DNA of 6,252 nucleotides, from assembly GCA_028872975.1 (NCBI GenBank), contig JAGWNV010000158.1:1-6252 (forward strand). Reading direction: 5' to 3'. The position numbers and the translations under genes are program-made. Each line of letters opens with the position of its first letter. Position 1 is the first letter of the stretch. A model generated the notes under the pieces. It had not been told where the DNA came from. It saw nothing but the letters and a program-made list of their open reading frames with translations, and did no database searches. The stretch is from Acidobacteriota bacterium (GTDB lineage: Bacteria > Actinomycetota > Acidimicrobiia > Acidimicrobiales > UBA8190). Below, one piece after another: positions 1-6,252 of this stretch.

Positions 1-1
1 C

Positions 2-781
2 GTGAACGGGTCCTTGAGCTGCAATCCCCAGTCGCAGGTCACCGTGACGGGGACCGACGCCGCCATCGAGGTCTCCGCCGGCGGCACGGTGTGCACCAAG
101 GGCACGTACTCGCCGGCGCCGGACTGGAGCGCGCCGCCGCTGGTCGATCCCCTCGCCAGCCTGCCGGCCGGACCGGACTCCAGCGGGCTCACCGCCCGGG
201 CCGACTGCAACAGCGGCACGGCGTCGCCGGGCGTCTACCGCAACATCGGTGGGACCTGCGCCCTCGGCCCCGGCCTGTACGTCGTGACCGGGACGCTCGG
301 GGGCGGGGGCACCGGCTCCGCCGTGACGGGCAGGGGCGTGACCGTCTTCTTCACCTGCGGCACGGCCGCCCGGCCGGTCGCCTGTGCGTCGGGGGGCCAG
401 GCCGGAGGCGCCGTCACGGTGACCGGCCAGGCCGGCATGGTGCTCTCGGCCTGTACGACGGCCCCGTGCGGCGGGTCGGCCTGGGCGGGGATGGTCCTCT
501 GGTACGACCGCAACGACACCTCGGCGCTCACCTTCACCGGCAACGGCGCCCTCAGCGTCATCGGGACGGTGTACGCCCAGCGTGGGGACCTCGTCGTGAA
601 GGGCACGCCCGCCACCGTGGCGGGGGAGTGCGGGACCACGGCCAATTTCTGCTCCCAGATGGTGGTGGGGAGCGTGGGCTTCTCGGGCCAGGGGAACCTG
701 GCCGTCAGCTACACCGCCGGCCAGAACGTGTGGTCGACGAGGCCCCCGGAGCTGTGCTCGCTCCGCGCCGGGAACTGCTGA
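2..781 (+). CDS. C-terminal part of a secreted TadG-like (Flp pilus assembly-associated) protein, 5' partial
   Basis: The reading frame is open from the left edge to the TGA at 779-781, giving 259 residues. The GTG at base 2 is probably internal, because the product has no signal peptide or membrane anchor and begins inside a beta-rich domain. The sequence is Gly/Thr/Ser/Val-rich, with short strands such as PGVYRNIGG, LGPGLYVVTG and GRGVTVFF. It then has a block MVLWYDRNDTSALTFTGNG followed by SVIGTVYAQRGDLVVKG and CSQMVVGSVGFSGQGNL. This strand order is typical of the beta-helix-like C-terminal region of actinobacterial TadE/TadG-type proteins, whose N-terminus normally carries a single Tad membrane helix. 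That N-terminal part is not visible here, so the Tad assignment is by resemblance only. Twelve cysteines, including the final residue, suggest an exported, disulfide-bonded domain. It could instead be a stand-alone surface protein. No catalytic motif is visible. Confidence 0.6.
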   Translation: MNGSLSCNPQSQVTVTGTDAAIEVSAGGTVCTKGTYSPAPDWSAPPLVDPLASLPAGPDSSGLTARADCNSGTASPGVYRNIGGTCALGPGLYVVTGTLGGGGTGSAVTGRGVTVFFTCGTAARPVACASGGQAGGAVTVTGQAGMVLSACTTAPCGGSAWAGMVLWYDRNDTSALTFTGNGALSVIGTVYAQRGDLVVKGTPATVAGECGTTANFCSQMVVGSVGFSGQGNLAVSYTAGQNVWSTRPPELCSLRAGNC

Positions 782-855
782 GCCTCCGCCCGGCAGGCCG
801 CTGAGCTGGACTTTTCCGGTGGCGGGACCTTCGACCCTTTGGCGATAGAACTGTG

Positions 856-884
856 TGTGTTTGCTTGACCACGTATTGTGTTTG
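856..884 (+). repeat. Pair of 8-bp direct repeats TGTGTTTG in the promoter region
   Basis: TGTGTTTG occurs at 856-863 and again at 877-884, a period of 21 bp, which is about two helical turns. One copy lies just upstream of the proposed -35 box and the other lies between the -35 and -10 boxes. This position would suit a regulator binding one face of the DNA. The stretch is T-rich and of low complexity, so chance similarity is possible. No regulator is identified. Confidence 0.3.
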
Positions 885-894
885 TTGTTAGTGT
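865..894 (+). promoter_or_regulatory. Candidate housekeeping-type promoter for the GGDEF-EAL gene
   Basis: TTGACC at 865-870 matches the -35 consensus in five of six positions. TAGTGT at 889-894, after an 18-base spacer, fits the TANNNT form of actinobacterial -10 boxes. It sits in a local AT-rich island (28 G/C in the 60 bases 841-900) inside very GC-rich DNA. Transcription would begin near 901-902, exactly at a GTG in frame with the downstream gene, which suggests a leaderless mRNA. A second possible -10, TATTGT at 874-879, lacks a good -35 partner. Confidence 0.45.
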
Positions 895-901
895 GCCCGT
901 T

Positions 902-3181
902 GTGGCGGGATTGACCGACGGGGGGCGCCGGATCCTGGCCGCCGCCATGGTGGCCATGGCGGCGGGGACCTTGCTCGGCACCCTCCTGGGCGCCGGGTCC
1001 GGATCGACGGCGCTCGGTGCCGGCGAGCTCGCCGGTGTGGCCGCCTGCGGGGCCGGTCTCGCCCTCTGGACCAGGCGGCCGGGCGACGGTGTGGCGGCGC
1101 CGCTCCTCGAGGCCTCGATGGTGGCGGGGGTGGCCGGGGCCACCGCCTGGACCCTGTTCGTGGCGCCGCGGGGGGCCGGCTGGGGCCCCGCCTCCGAGCT
1201 CGTTCCCCTCGCCGTCGCCGTCGCCGACGTCTGGCTGGCGTGGTCGGCGGTGCGCCTCCTCGGAGAGCGCGCCCTGAAGGACGACGGCGGGGCCCTCGTG
1301 GCCGGCCTGTCGTTCCTCCTCCTCGTGGACGCCCTCGTGGCCGGTGCCGCCCTCGCCGGAGGCCGGGTGCCCCTGGCCGCCGGCGTCACCGTCGTGCGGG
1401 CCTGCGCCTGCGTCCTGTGCGCCGCCGCCGTCCTCCGTCACCCCGACGGCGCCTTGGAGGCCCCGGCATCCTCGGGGCGCCTGCCCGGCGCCGTGCTCCT
1501 GGCCGGGGTCCTCGCCACCCCCGGGATCCTCGCCGTGCGCGCCGCCGAGTCGGCCCGGCTCTCGGTGCCCGTCGTCCTTGGCGTCGCCGGCCTCGCCGCC
1601 CTCACCTCGCTCTCGCTGCTCGAGACGCGTCGCCGCCCCGGGACCGAGAGCGAGCTCGGGCCCCACGCCGACGCCCTCACCGGCCTCGTCAACCGCACCC
1701 TTTTCGAGGACCGCATCGACCGGGCCATCGCCCGGGCCGAGCGGGCCGGCACCGAGCTGGCCGTCATGTTCGTGGACCTCGACCAGTTCAAGCTCGTGAA
1801 CGACAGCCTCGGCCACTCCATCGGCAACGAGCTGCTCAAGGCCCTGGCGGGCCGGCTCGAGAAGACGCTCCGGGCCGAGGACACCGCGGCGCGTCTCGGC
1901 GGTGACGAGTTCGGGGTGCTCCTGCCCGAGATCGCCGACGAGCGGGACTGGACCACGGTCGCCGACAAGGTCCTGCAGGTGGTGAACGAGCCGTTCTTCA
2001 TCCACGGCCGGGAGCTCGTGGTCTCGGCCAGCATCGGCGTGGCCGTCTTCCCGGCCGACGGCCGGGACGCCATGACGCTCATCGACCACGCCGACACCGC
2101 CATGTACCGGGCCAAGGCCATGGGCGGGGGCAAGCGCCGGTACCTGCCCAACATGAGCACCCGGTCGCAGATGCGGCTGTCCATCGAGACCAACCTGCGC
2201 CTGGCCATCGAGCGCGACGAGCTGTGCCTCCACTACCAGCCCAAGGTCGACCGGGACCTGCAGGTGGTGGGACTCGAGGCGCTCGTCCGCTGGGACCATC
2301 CCCGTCTCGGGCTCATCGGTCCGTCCGGGTTCGTGCCGCTGGCCGAGGAGACCGGCCTCATCGTGCCCATGGGGGAGTGGGTGCTCGACACGGCCTGCCG
2401 CCAGGCCCGCGCCTGGCAGGAGACCGGGGCGCCGCCGGTGCCGGTGGCCGTCAACCTCTCCCCGCGCCAGCTCATGACCGGGAACTTCGAGTCGGTGGTG
2501 GCCGCGGTGCTGGCCGAGCAGAAGGTGGACCCGTCGATGATCGAGCTCGAGGTCACCGAAGGCGTCTTCCTCGGCGACCAGAACGCCGCCCGGGAGAAGC
2601 TCCTCAAGCTCAGGGACATGGGCGTGCACTGCTCGATCGACGACTTCGGGACCGGCTACAGCGCGCTGGCCTACCTGGCCCGCCTCCCCATCGAGAGCCT
2701 GAAGATCGACCGGTCCTTCGTCCAGGGCATCGGCACCGTCCTCGGCGACAGCCTGGTCGAGGCCATCATCTCCCTGGCCCACAACTTGAAGGTCAAGGTC
2801 GTGGCCGAGGGCGTGGAGTCCGAGAGCCAGGCGCAGTTCCTCGACACCCGCGGCTGTGAGGAGTTCCAGGGCTTCCTCTTCGGCCACCCCGTGGCCGTCG
2901 ACGAGATCGAGCTGCTCCTGCGCGACGACGGCGCCGTCCGGCGATCGCTGGCCCGGCCCCTCGTGGCGGGGATCACCGCCCTCGCCGCGCCCGGACCCCG
3001 GGAGAAGCCCGTGGAGACGCTCATCGAGCGCGTCTTCGACGCCGAGGATCACGACGTCGACGAGCAGCTCGTCCAGGCCGTCCTCGACGCCCTCCAGGCC
3101 GCCGAAGGGGGCGACCGCCTCCGGCGCCGGCTCCGCCGGCTCCAGCCCGCCCTCGAGGGCGCCAGCTCCGGCGTGGCCTGA
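902..3181 (+). CDS. Membrane-bound GGDEF-EAL protein (diguanylate cyclase / c-di-GMP phosphodiesterase)
   Basis: The protein makes and/or degrades the second messenger cyclic-di-GMP at the inner face of the membrane. Numbered from the GTG at 902 (759 residues), about eight hydrophobic helices span residues 11-241. The GGDEF domain (about 250-417) begins with DALTGLVNR at 257 and has an intact GGDEF active site at 333-337. An RxxD motif (RAED, 324-327) lies exactly five residues before it and forms the inhibitory I-site. The EAL domain (about 437-675) keeps all expected metal and catalytic residues: E459 of EAL, N518, E550, D580-D581 of DDFGTGYS, K601, E636 and Q656. Both activities are therefore plausible. 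An extension of about 80 residues follows the EAL domain. The frame also permits a GTG at 878 (767 residues), but five of the eight extra codons end in T, unlike the almost all G/C-ending codons downstream, and no Shine-Dalgarno precedes it. The eight-TM input domain was not matched to a named sensor family. Confidence 0.93.
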   Translation: MAGLTDGGRRILAAAMVAMAAGTLLGTLLGAGSGSTALGAGELAGVAACGAGLALWTRRPGDGVAAPLLEASMVAGVAGATAWTLFVAPRGAGWGPASELVPLAVAVADVWLAWSAVRLLGERALKDDGGALVAGLSFLLLVDALVAGAALAGGRVPLAAGVTVVRACACVLCAAAVLRHPDGALEAPASSGRLPGAVLLAGVLATPGILAVRAAESARLSVPVVLGVAGLAALTSLSLLETRRRPGTESELGPHADALTGLVNRTLFEDRIDRAIARAERAGTELAVMFVDLDQFKLVNDSLGHSIGNELLKALAGRLEKTLRAEDTAARLGGDEFGVLLPEIADERDWTTVADKVLQVVNEPFFIHGRELVVSASIGVAVFPADGRDAMTLIDHADTAMYRAKAMGGGKRRYLPNMSTRSQMRLSIETNLRLAIERDELCLHYQPKVDRDLQVVGLEALVRWDHPRLGLIGPSGFVPLAEETGLIVPMGEWVLDTACRQARAWQETGAPPVPVAVNLSPRQLMTGNFESVVAAVLAEQKVDPSMIELEVTEGVFLGDQNAAREKLLKLRDMGVHCSIDDFGTGYSALAYLARLPIESLKIDRSFVQGIGTVLGDSLVEAIISLAHNLKVKVVAEGVESESQAQFLDTRGCEEFQGFLFGHPVAVDEIELLLRDDGAVRRSLARPLVAGITALAAPGPREKPVETLIERVFDAEDHDVDEQLVQAVLDALQAAEGGDRLRRRLRRLQPALEGASSGVA

Positions 3182-3196
3182 GCCGCTCGTCGCGCG

Positions 3197-3204
3197 AAGG
3201 TGGT
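3197..3204 (+). promoter_or_regulatory. Ribosome binding site for the UPF0114 gene
   Basis: AAGGTGGT differs from the ideal AAGGAGGT by one base and ends four bases before the GTG at 3209. It overlaps the alternative in-frame GTG codons at 3200 and 3203, which argues for initiation at 3209. Confidence 0.5.
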
Positions 3205-3208
3205 GCCG

Positions 3209-3733
3209 GTGACCGGACCGGCCGAGGAGCGAGCGGAGCGGCTGCGGGCCGCCTCGGAGACGGTCCTCGGCGGGGCCCGGTTCGCCGTCGGCATCCCGGT
3301 GGTGACCCTCCTGGTCGGGGCCCTCGGGGCCTTCGTCTACGGCGTCGCCTACTTCGTCGACTCGATCCGCTCGATCGTCGATCACCCCTTCCCGATCGGC
3401 AGGAACATCGGGCTCTTCGTCGTGCTGATCGACCTGTTCCTGGTGGGGGTGACCCTGCTCATCGCCGCCGTGGGCCTCTTCGAGCTCTTCCTCGCCCCGG
3501 AGGCGCCCCGGCGAGGCCGGGCCCTTCTGCCCGCGTGGCTCGTGATCCGGGACCTGAACGACCTGAAGGCCCGGGTCATCTCCATGATCGTGCTGGTGTC
3601 GGCGGTGAGCTTCGTCGACGTGGTCGTGGACTTCCGAGGCGGGCGCGACGTCCTCTATCTCGGCACGGGCGTGGCCGTCGTGATCCTGGCCCTCACCGTG
3701 TTCGTCCGTGTCGGCGGGAAGGGCGAGCCGTAG
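3209..3733 (+). CDS. UPF0114 (YqhA-type) family integral membrane protein
   Basis: This is a small protein of 174 residues, close to the usual size of the UPF0114/YqhA family. Four hydrophobic helices lie at about residues 26-50, 67-92, 122-142 and 149-167. Family-like features include the IDLFLVG segment at the start of helix 2 (about 74-80), GLFELF at 89-94, and the loop segment IRDLNDLKARV before helix 3 (113-123), which resembles the LK(N/A)(K/R)V stretch of YqhA. The biochemical function of the family is not established. The gene begins 27 bases after the stop of the GGDEF-EAL gene on the same strand, so the two are probably one operon. The start at 3209 is chosen because of the well-placed AAGGTGGT; GTG at 3200 or 3203 would add three or two residues. 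The stop TAG at 3731-3733 converges with the next gene across a 7-base gap, with no clear terminator hairpin. Confidence 0.78.
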   Translation: MTGPAEERAERLRAASETVLGGARFAVGIPVVTLLVGALGAFVYGVAYFVDSIRSIVDHPFPIGRNIGLFVVLIDLFLVGVTLLIAAVGLFELFLAPEAPRRGRALLPAWLVIRDLNDLKARVISMIVLVSAVSFVDVVVDFRGGRDVLYLGTGVAVVILALTVFVRVGGKGEP

Positions 3734-3740
3734 CCGGCGC

Positions 3741-4565
3741 TCAGCCGAGCAGCCGCGACCGGTAGGTGTCGCAGCGGAAGGGCACCTCGACCGTGACCGC
3801 CCCCTCCACGCCGAGGACCTCGCCCAGCAGCCGGCGCACGGTGGCGAACAGCGAGGCGCGTGCCCCTTCGTCCATCAGGATGACCCAGCTCATGGTGCCG
3901 AGCAGGCCCACCAGGTCGTCGGCGGTGAGCCCCATGTCCCACCGGAAGACCTCGTTCTCGGGCTCGGAGAAGGGCAGGCCCTCGGGGATCCGCAGGACCT
4001 GGTCGGCCGGTGCGCGGGCCGCCGCCCCGCGGAGCGTCCCCGCCGGCCCGGGCAACGTGTCGGCGGCAGAGCCGGTCAGCAGATCGCGCGCCTGGGCCAT
4101 GAAGGCGCTGTCGGGATCGGGCCCCGACCACAGGGCCCCGACGATGCCTCCGGGCTTGAGCACCCGGGCCGCCTCGCGCAGGCCGCCCACGGGGTCGACC
4201 CAGTGCCACGAGGCCGACGCCGTCAGGGCGTCGGCGACCCCGGCCGGGAGGGGCAGGGCCTCGCCCCTGCCCTCGACCACCTCGACGCCGGGGACGACCG
4301 AGCCCAGCACGGCGCGCATCCGCTCGTCGGGCTCGACGGCGACGACGCGCTCGGCCCGGGCGGCGAGGAGGCGGGTGAGGGCCCCGGTGCCCGCCCCCAC
4401 GTCGACGACGGTGCCCACCCGGCGGGGGATGAGCCACGCCACCGCCGCCTCCGGGGGGCCCGGCCGGTAGCGCTCGTAGTGGGCCGCCGCCTGGCCGAAG
4501 CTGGCCGCCCGCTCGGCCCTCTCCTCGGGTGACAGGCCGGCGGCAGGGGCACCCGATGCGCTCAT
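3741..4565 (-). CDS. Class I SAM-dependent methyltransferase (Methyltransf_11 type)
   Basis: This is a 274-residue soluble protein with a Rossmann-type methyltransferase fold. Motif I is VVDVGAGTG at residues 53-61 and binds S-adenosylmethionine. VVAVEPD at 74-80 places acidic E78 at the end of strand 2, where it would bind the ribose hydroxyls. GEALPLPAGVADALTASASW at 101-120 covers motifs II-III, and LKPGG at 136-140 is the usual post-motif turn. The N-terminal SFGQAAAHYERYRPGPPEA (22-40) is typical of a common actinobacterial group of small-molecule methyltransferases. The substrate cannot be predicted. The ATG at 4565-4563 has no Shine-Dalgarno, and a TANNNT -10-like box lies nine bases upstream, so it may be translated from a nearly leaderless transcript. 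It lies 39 bases downstream of the repeat-protein gene in the same direction and could also be read through from it. Confidence 0.88.
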   Translation of the reverse strand: MSASGAPAAGLSPEERAERAASFGQAAAHYERYRPGPPEAAVAWLIPRRVGTVVDVGAGTGALTRLLAARAERVVAVEPDERMRAVLGSVVPGVEVVEGRGEALPLPAGVADALTASASWHWVDPVGGLREAARVLKPGGIVGALWSGPDPDSAFMAQARDLLTGSAADTLPGPAGTLRGAAARAPADQVLRIPEGLPFSEPENEVFRWDMGLTADDLVGLLGTMSWVILMDEGARASLFATVRRLLGEVLGVEGAVTVEVPFRCDTYRSRLLG

Positions 4566-4574
4566 GGGACCGAG

Positions 4575-4580
4575 ACGCTA
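4575..4580 (-). promoter_or_regulatory. Possible -10 box for the methyltransferase gene
   Basis: On the minus strand TAGCGT (4580 to 4575) fits TANNNT and ends nine bases before the ATG, so a transcript would have only about two bases of leader. No TTGACA-like -35 is present. An alternative reading is an ECF sigma-type pair, GGGAAC at 4602-4597 and CGTC at 4577-4574, separated by 19 bases. Both are short motifs and the call is tentative. Confidence 0.25.
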
Positions 4581-4604
4581 CCTGCGGGTGCCCCCGGTTC
4601 CCTC

Positions 4605-6252
4605 CTACGGGCCCGCCCCCTGCGCCAGCACGGCGCGCACCGCGCCCGAGGTGTCCTCGTAGGTCCCGAGGGCGGTGCAGTGCGCCCCGGGGCACGACAC
4701 CGCCTCGAGGTCCATGCGGGGGTCGGCCCCGGCGCCGGGGACGAGCCCGGCGGTGGGGGCGGTCGCGGCGCGCCAGGTGCCGTGCCGGAAGGTCTCCACG
4801 AGCCCGTATTCGGCGCCGGTGGCGTCCTGGTAGCCGCCCACCGCCACGCATGCCGCACCGGTGCAGGACACCGACCAGGGCACGAGGTCGGGCCCCGGGG
4901 CCGCCGCCGGGGCGAGGCCCGCCACGGCCGGCGACTGGGCGCGCCAGCGGCCCCCGACCTCGGTGAGCAGGAACCCGCGGATCCGCTCCCCGTCGGCACG
5001 GGCATACGACCAGGCCGTCACCGCGCACAGCCGGGCCGAAGCGCAGGAGACCGAGGTGAGGTAGGTCCACTGCGGTACACCTGGCCGGTGGCCGATGGTC
5101 GGCACGGGCGCCGTCCGCCAGGTCCCAGATCGGAGCATCAGGACGAGGGGGCGAAGCGAGCCGTCCGCCGCCTCGGTGCCGCCCGCCGCCACGCAGGAGG
5201 TCGCCGCGCAGGAGACGTCGTCGAGCGACGCCGTGGCGCCGTCACCCCGGCCCGCCACGACGGTCCGGCGCCAGGATCCCCCCGTCTCGGTCTCGACGAG
5301 GGCCTCTTCGGTCCCGGTGGCCGAGTAGGTGTGCCCGACGGCCACGCATCTGCCCGCCTCGCCGCAGGAGACGTCGCTGAGCCTCGGGACGGCGCTGCCG
5401 GCGACGTCGAGGGCGGCGTCGGGGGAGGCCGGCGCCCAGCCCCCCGGGCCGAGCGTCCAGAGCGCCGCCGACGAGGCCGAGCGCCCGATCGCCACACAGG
5501 ACCCCACCCAGGCGCACGCCACGTGATCGAGGCCCGTGGCGCCGGGCACGGTCGCCGGGGTCCAGGTCCCGTCGGACAGTGTCACGGCGAGGCCGTCGGA
5601 CCCGCCGCCGGCATCGTCGTACCGGCCGGCGGCGACGCACCATCCGGCGACCGGACAGGACACCGCATCGAGCTCGACCGGGGCTCCCGGTCCGCCGGCG
5701 TAGGCGGGCGGGTCGAGACCGGCGGTGGGGGCGGGCGTCGCCGTCCACGTCCCGGCGTGGGAGGTGTCGATCACCGGCGATCCGGGCGACGTGCCCACGG
5801 CGGGGACGACGGCGGCACAGAAGGCCTCGTCGGGACACGAGAGCAGTCCCTCCGTGGGCCCGGTCGGGGCGCCCGGCAGGCTGGCGGCGCCGGCGGGGTC
5901 GAGCACGCCGGGGCCGGGGGCGGTCACCGCCGCCCAGCCCCTCGTCGAGACGGGCGTTCCCGCCGGGGGCCCGGTCGACGCAGGTGCGGCCCGGCCCGGC
6001 CCGAAGACGGCGCCGGGGTGACCGGTGACGGCGCCCACCGCCACGAGGGTGGCCAGGCCGGCGACGAGCGCGCCGGCGACGAGCCCGAGCCGGCGCCGTC
6101 CCCGGGGACTCGGGGGCCGGCGGGCGGACACGGGCCGCTCGTGGCCCCGGGTCTGGGCGGGGCCGAGGCCGTCGGCGACGGCGTCGCGCGCGGCGGCGAA
6201 CTCCGCCGCGCTCGGGACGCGGAAGGCGGGATCGGCGGCGGTGGCACGGCGG
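4605..6252 (-). CDS. Probable receptor Ser/Thr kinase with extracellular eight-bladed beta-propeller, 5' partial
   Basis: The first start codon in this frame within the window is GTG at 6131, giving 508 residues. The frame stays open to the right edge, adding 40 more codons, almost all ending in G or C, so the true start is probably outside the window. The added segment contains ATAADPAFRVPSAAEFAAA, which resembles the last subdomain (XI) of bacterial Ser/Thr kinases, including the DPxxR arginine; no other kinase motif is visible. Numbering from the 6131 GTG, an Arg/Pro-rich juxtamembrane stretch (4-14) is followed by one hydrophobic helix (about 15-36). A Pro/Gly/Ala-rich linker comes next, then eight repeats to the C-terminus. 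Each repeat has an (S/A)C-x4/5-C pair and a strand starting G-x-W. This architecture (kinase, TM, outer propeller) parallels PknD of mycobacteria, whose propeller has different repeats. If the kinase reading is wrong, it remains a type II membrane protein with an outward propeller. The ligand is unknown. The stop TAG is at 4607-4605. Confidence 0.72.
   Translation of the reverse strand, partial: RRATAADPAFRVPSAAEFAAARDAVADGLGPAQTRGHERPVSARRPPSPRGRRRLGLVAGALVAGLATLVAVGAVTGHPGAVFGPGRAAPASTGPPAGTPVSTRGWAAVTAPGPGVLDPAGAASLPGAPTGPTEGLLSCPDEAFCAAVVPAVGTSPGSPVIDTSHAGTWTATPAPTAGLDPPAYAGGPGAPVELDAVSCPVAGWCVAAGRYDDAGGGSDGLAVTLSDGTWTPATVPGATGLDHVACAWVGSCVAIGRSASSAALWTLGPGGWAPASPDAALDVAGSAVPRLSDVSCGEAGRCVAVGHTYSATGTEEALVETETGGSWRRTVVAGRGDGATASLDDVSCAATSCVAAGGTEAADGSLRPLVLMLRSGTWRTAPVPTIGHRPGVPQWTYLTSVSCASARLCAVTAWSYARADGERIRGFLLTEVGGRWRAQSPAVAGLAPAAAPGPDLVPWSVSCTGAACVAVGGYQDATGAEYGLVETFRHGTWRAATAPTAGLVPGAGADPRMDLEAVSCPGAHCTALGTYEDTSGAVRAVLAQGAGP
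4617..5939 (-). repeat. Eight tandem protein repeats (Cys-paired propeller blades)
   Basis: Within the membrane-anchored protein (numbered from GTG 6131), paired cysteines occur at 99/105, 159/165, 206/212, 256/262, 308/313, 363/369, 423/428 and 480/485. These are all the cysteines after the GTG. Blade tryptophans occur at 66, 130, 190, 232, 287, 338, 396 and 453. A typical unit reads LxxVSCxxxxxCVAVG, then a variable loop, LVET-like strand and GxW strand, with a period of about 42-64 residues. The repeats are diverged at the DNA level, which suggests an old expansion. Confidence 0.85.

Noticed and set aside
91..804. Long overlapping frame on the plus strand over the TadG-like gene
   Set aside because: Its product is Arg/Gly/Pro-rich with no recognisable motif, typical of a shifted frame in high-GC coding DNA.
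782..830. Possible terminator after the TadG-like gene (GCCT...AGGC, then a TTTT run at 812-815)
   Set aside because: The stem is only four base pairs with a nine-base loop, and the T run is 13 bases away, so it does not look like an intrinsic terminator.
3739..3750. Small inverted repeat GCTC-AGCC-GAGC between the convergent genes
   Set aside because: The four-pair stem extends no further and has no T tract; such motifs are expected by chance in DNA this GC-rich.
3655..5070. A 471-codon minus-strand frame spanning the methyltransferase and part of the propeller gene
   Set aside because: It runs through two well-supported genes in another frame; its product is low-complexity and Arg/Gly-rich, with no domain.
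5924..6247. Minus-strand frame of 107 codons near the right edge
   Set aside because: It is Pro/Ser/Arg-rich and overlaps the kinase-like frame, whose codon use and TM helix are far more convincing.

Overview
This is a very GC-rich window whose genes end most codons in G or C and often start with GTG. The genes are compact and tightly packed. This composition, a TadG-like secreted protein, a membrane GGDEF-EAL protein and a probable receptor Ser/Thr kinase together suggest a high-GC actinobacterium, perhaps of the Acidimicrobiia type. The lineage is inferred from style and gene content; no RNA marker is present.

Left part, plus strand. Bases 2-781 are the C-terminal portion of a secreted, cysteine-containing, beta-strand-rich protein like those ending TadG-type pilus-assembly proteins; its N-terminus lies outside the window. 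A short AT-richer gap (28 G/C in 60 bases at 841-900) holds a plausible promoter. It is followed by a large eight-TM GGDEF-EAL protein (902-3181) with every cyclic-di-GMP catalytic motif intact. A small four-TM UPF0114/YqhA-type membrane protein (3209-3733) follows 27 bases later, with its own ribosome binding site, and is probably co-transcribed.

Right part, minus strand. A SAM-dependent methyltransferase (4565-3741) converges on the UPF0114 gene with a 7-base gap. Upstream of it, 39 bases away, lies a long membrane-anchored repeat protein (6252-4605) that runs off the right edge. Its outer part has eight copies of a short cysteine-paired, tryptophan-ending repeat, arranged as expected for a circularly closed eight-bladed beta-propeller. 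The reading frame stays open and coding-like upstream of the first available GTG (6131). The extra 40 residues resemble the end of a bacterial Ser/Thr kinase domain, so the gene is probably a PknD-like receptor kinase with a disulfide-stapled propeller sensor. This is the most interesting object in the window.

The theme is envelope sensing and signalling: a c-di-GMP turnover protein, a probable receptor kinase, a surface or pilus-related protein and a small membrane protein. No direct functional link between the two strands can be shown from the sequence. No tRNA, rRNA, CRISPR array, insertion sequence or convincing intrinsic terminator was seen.
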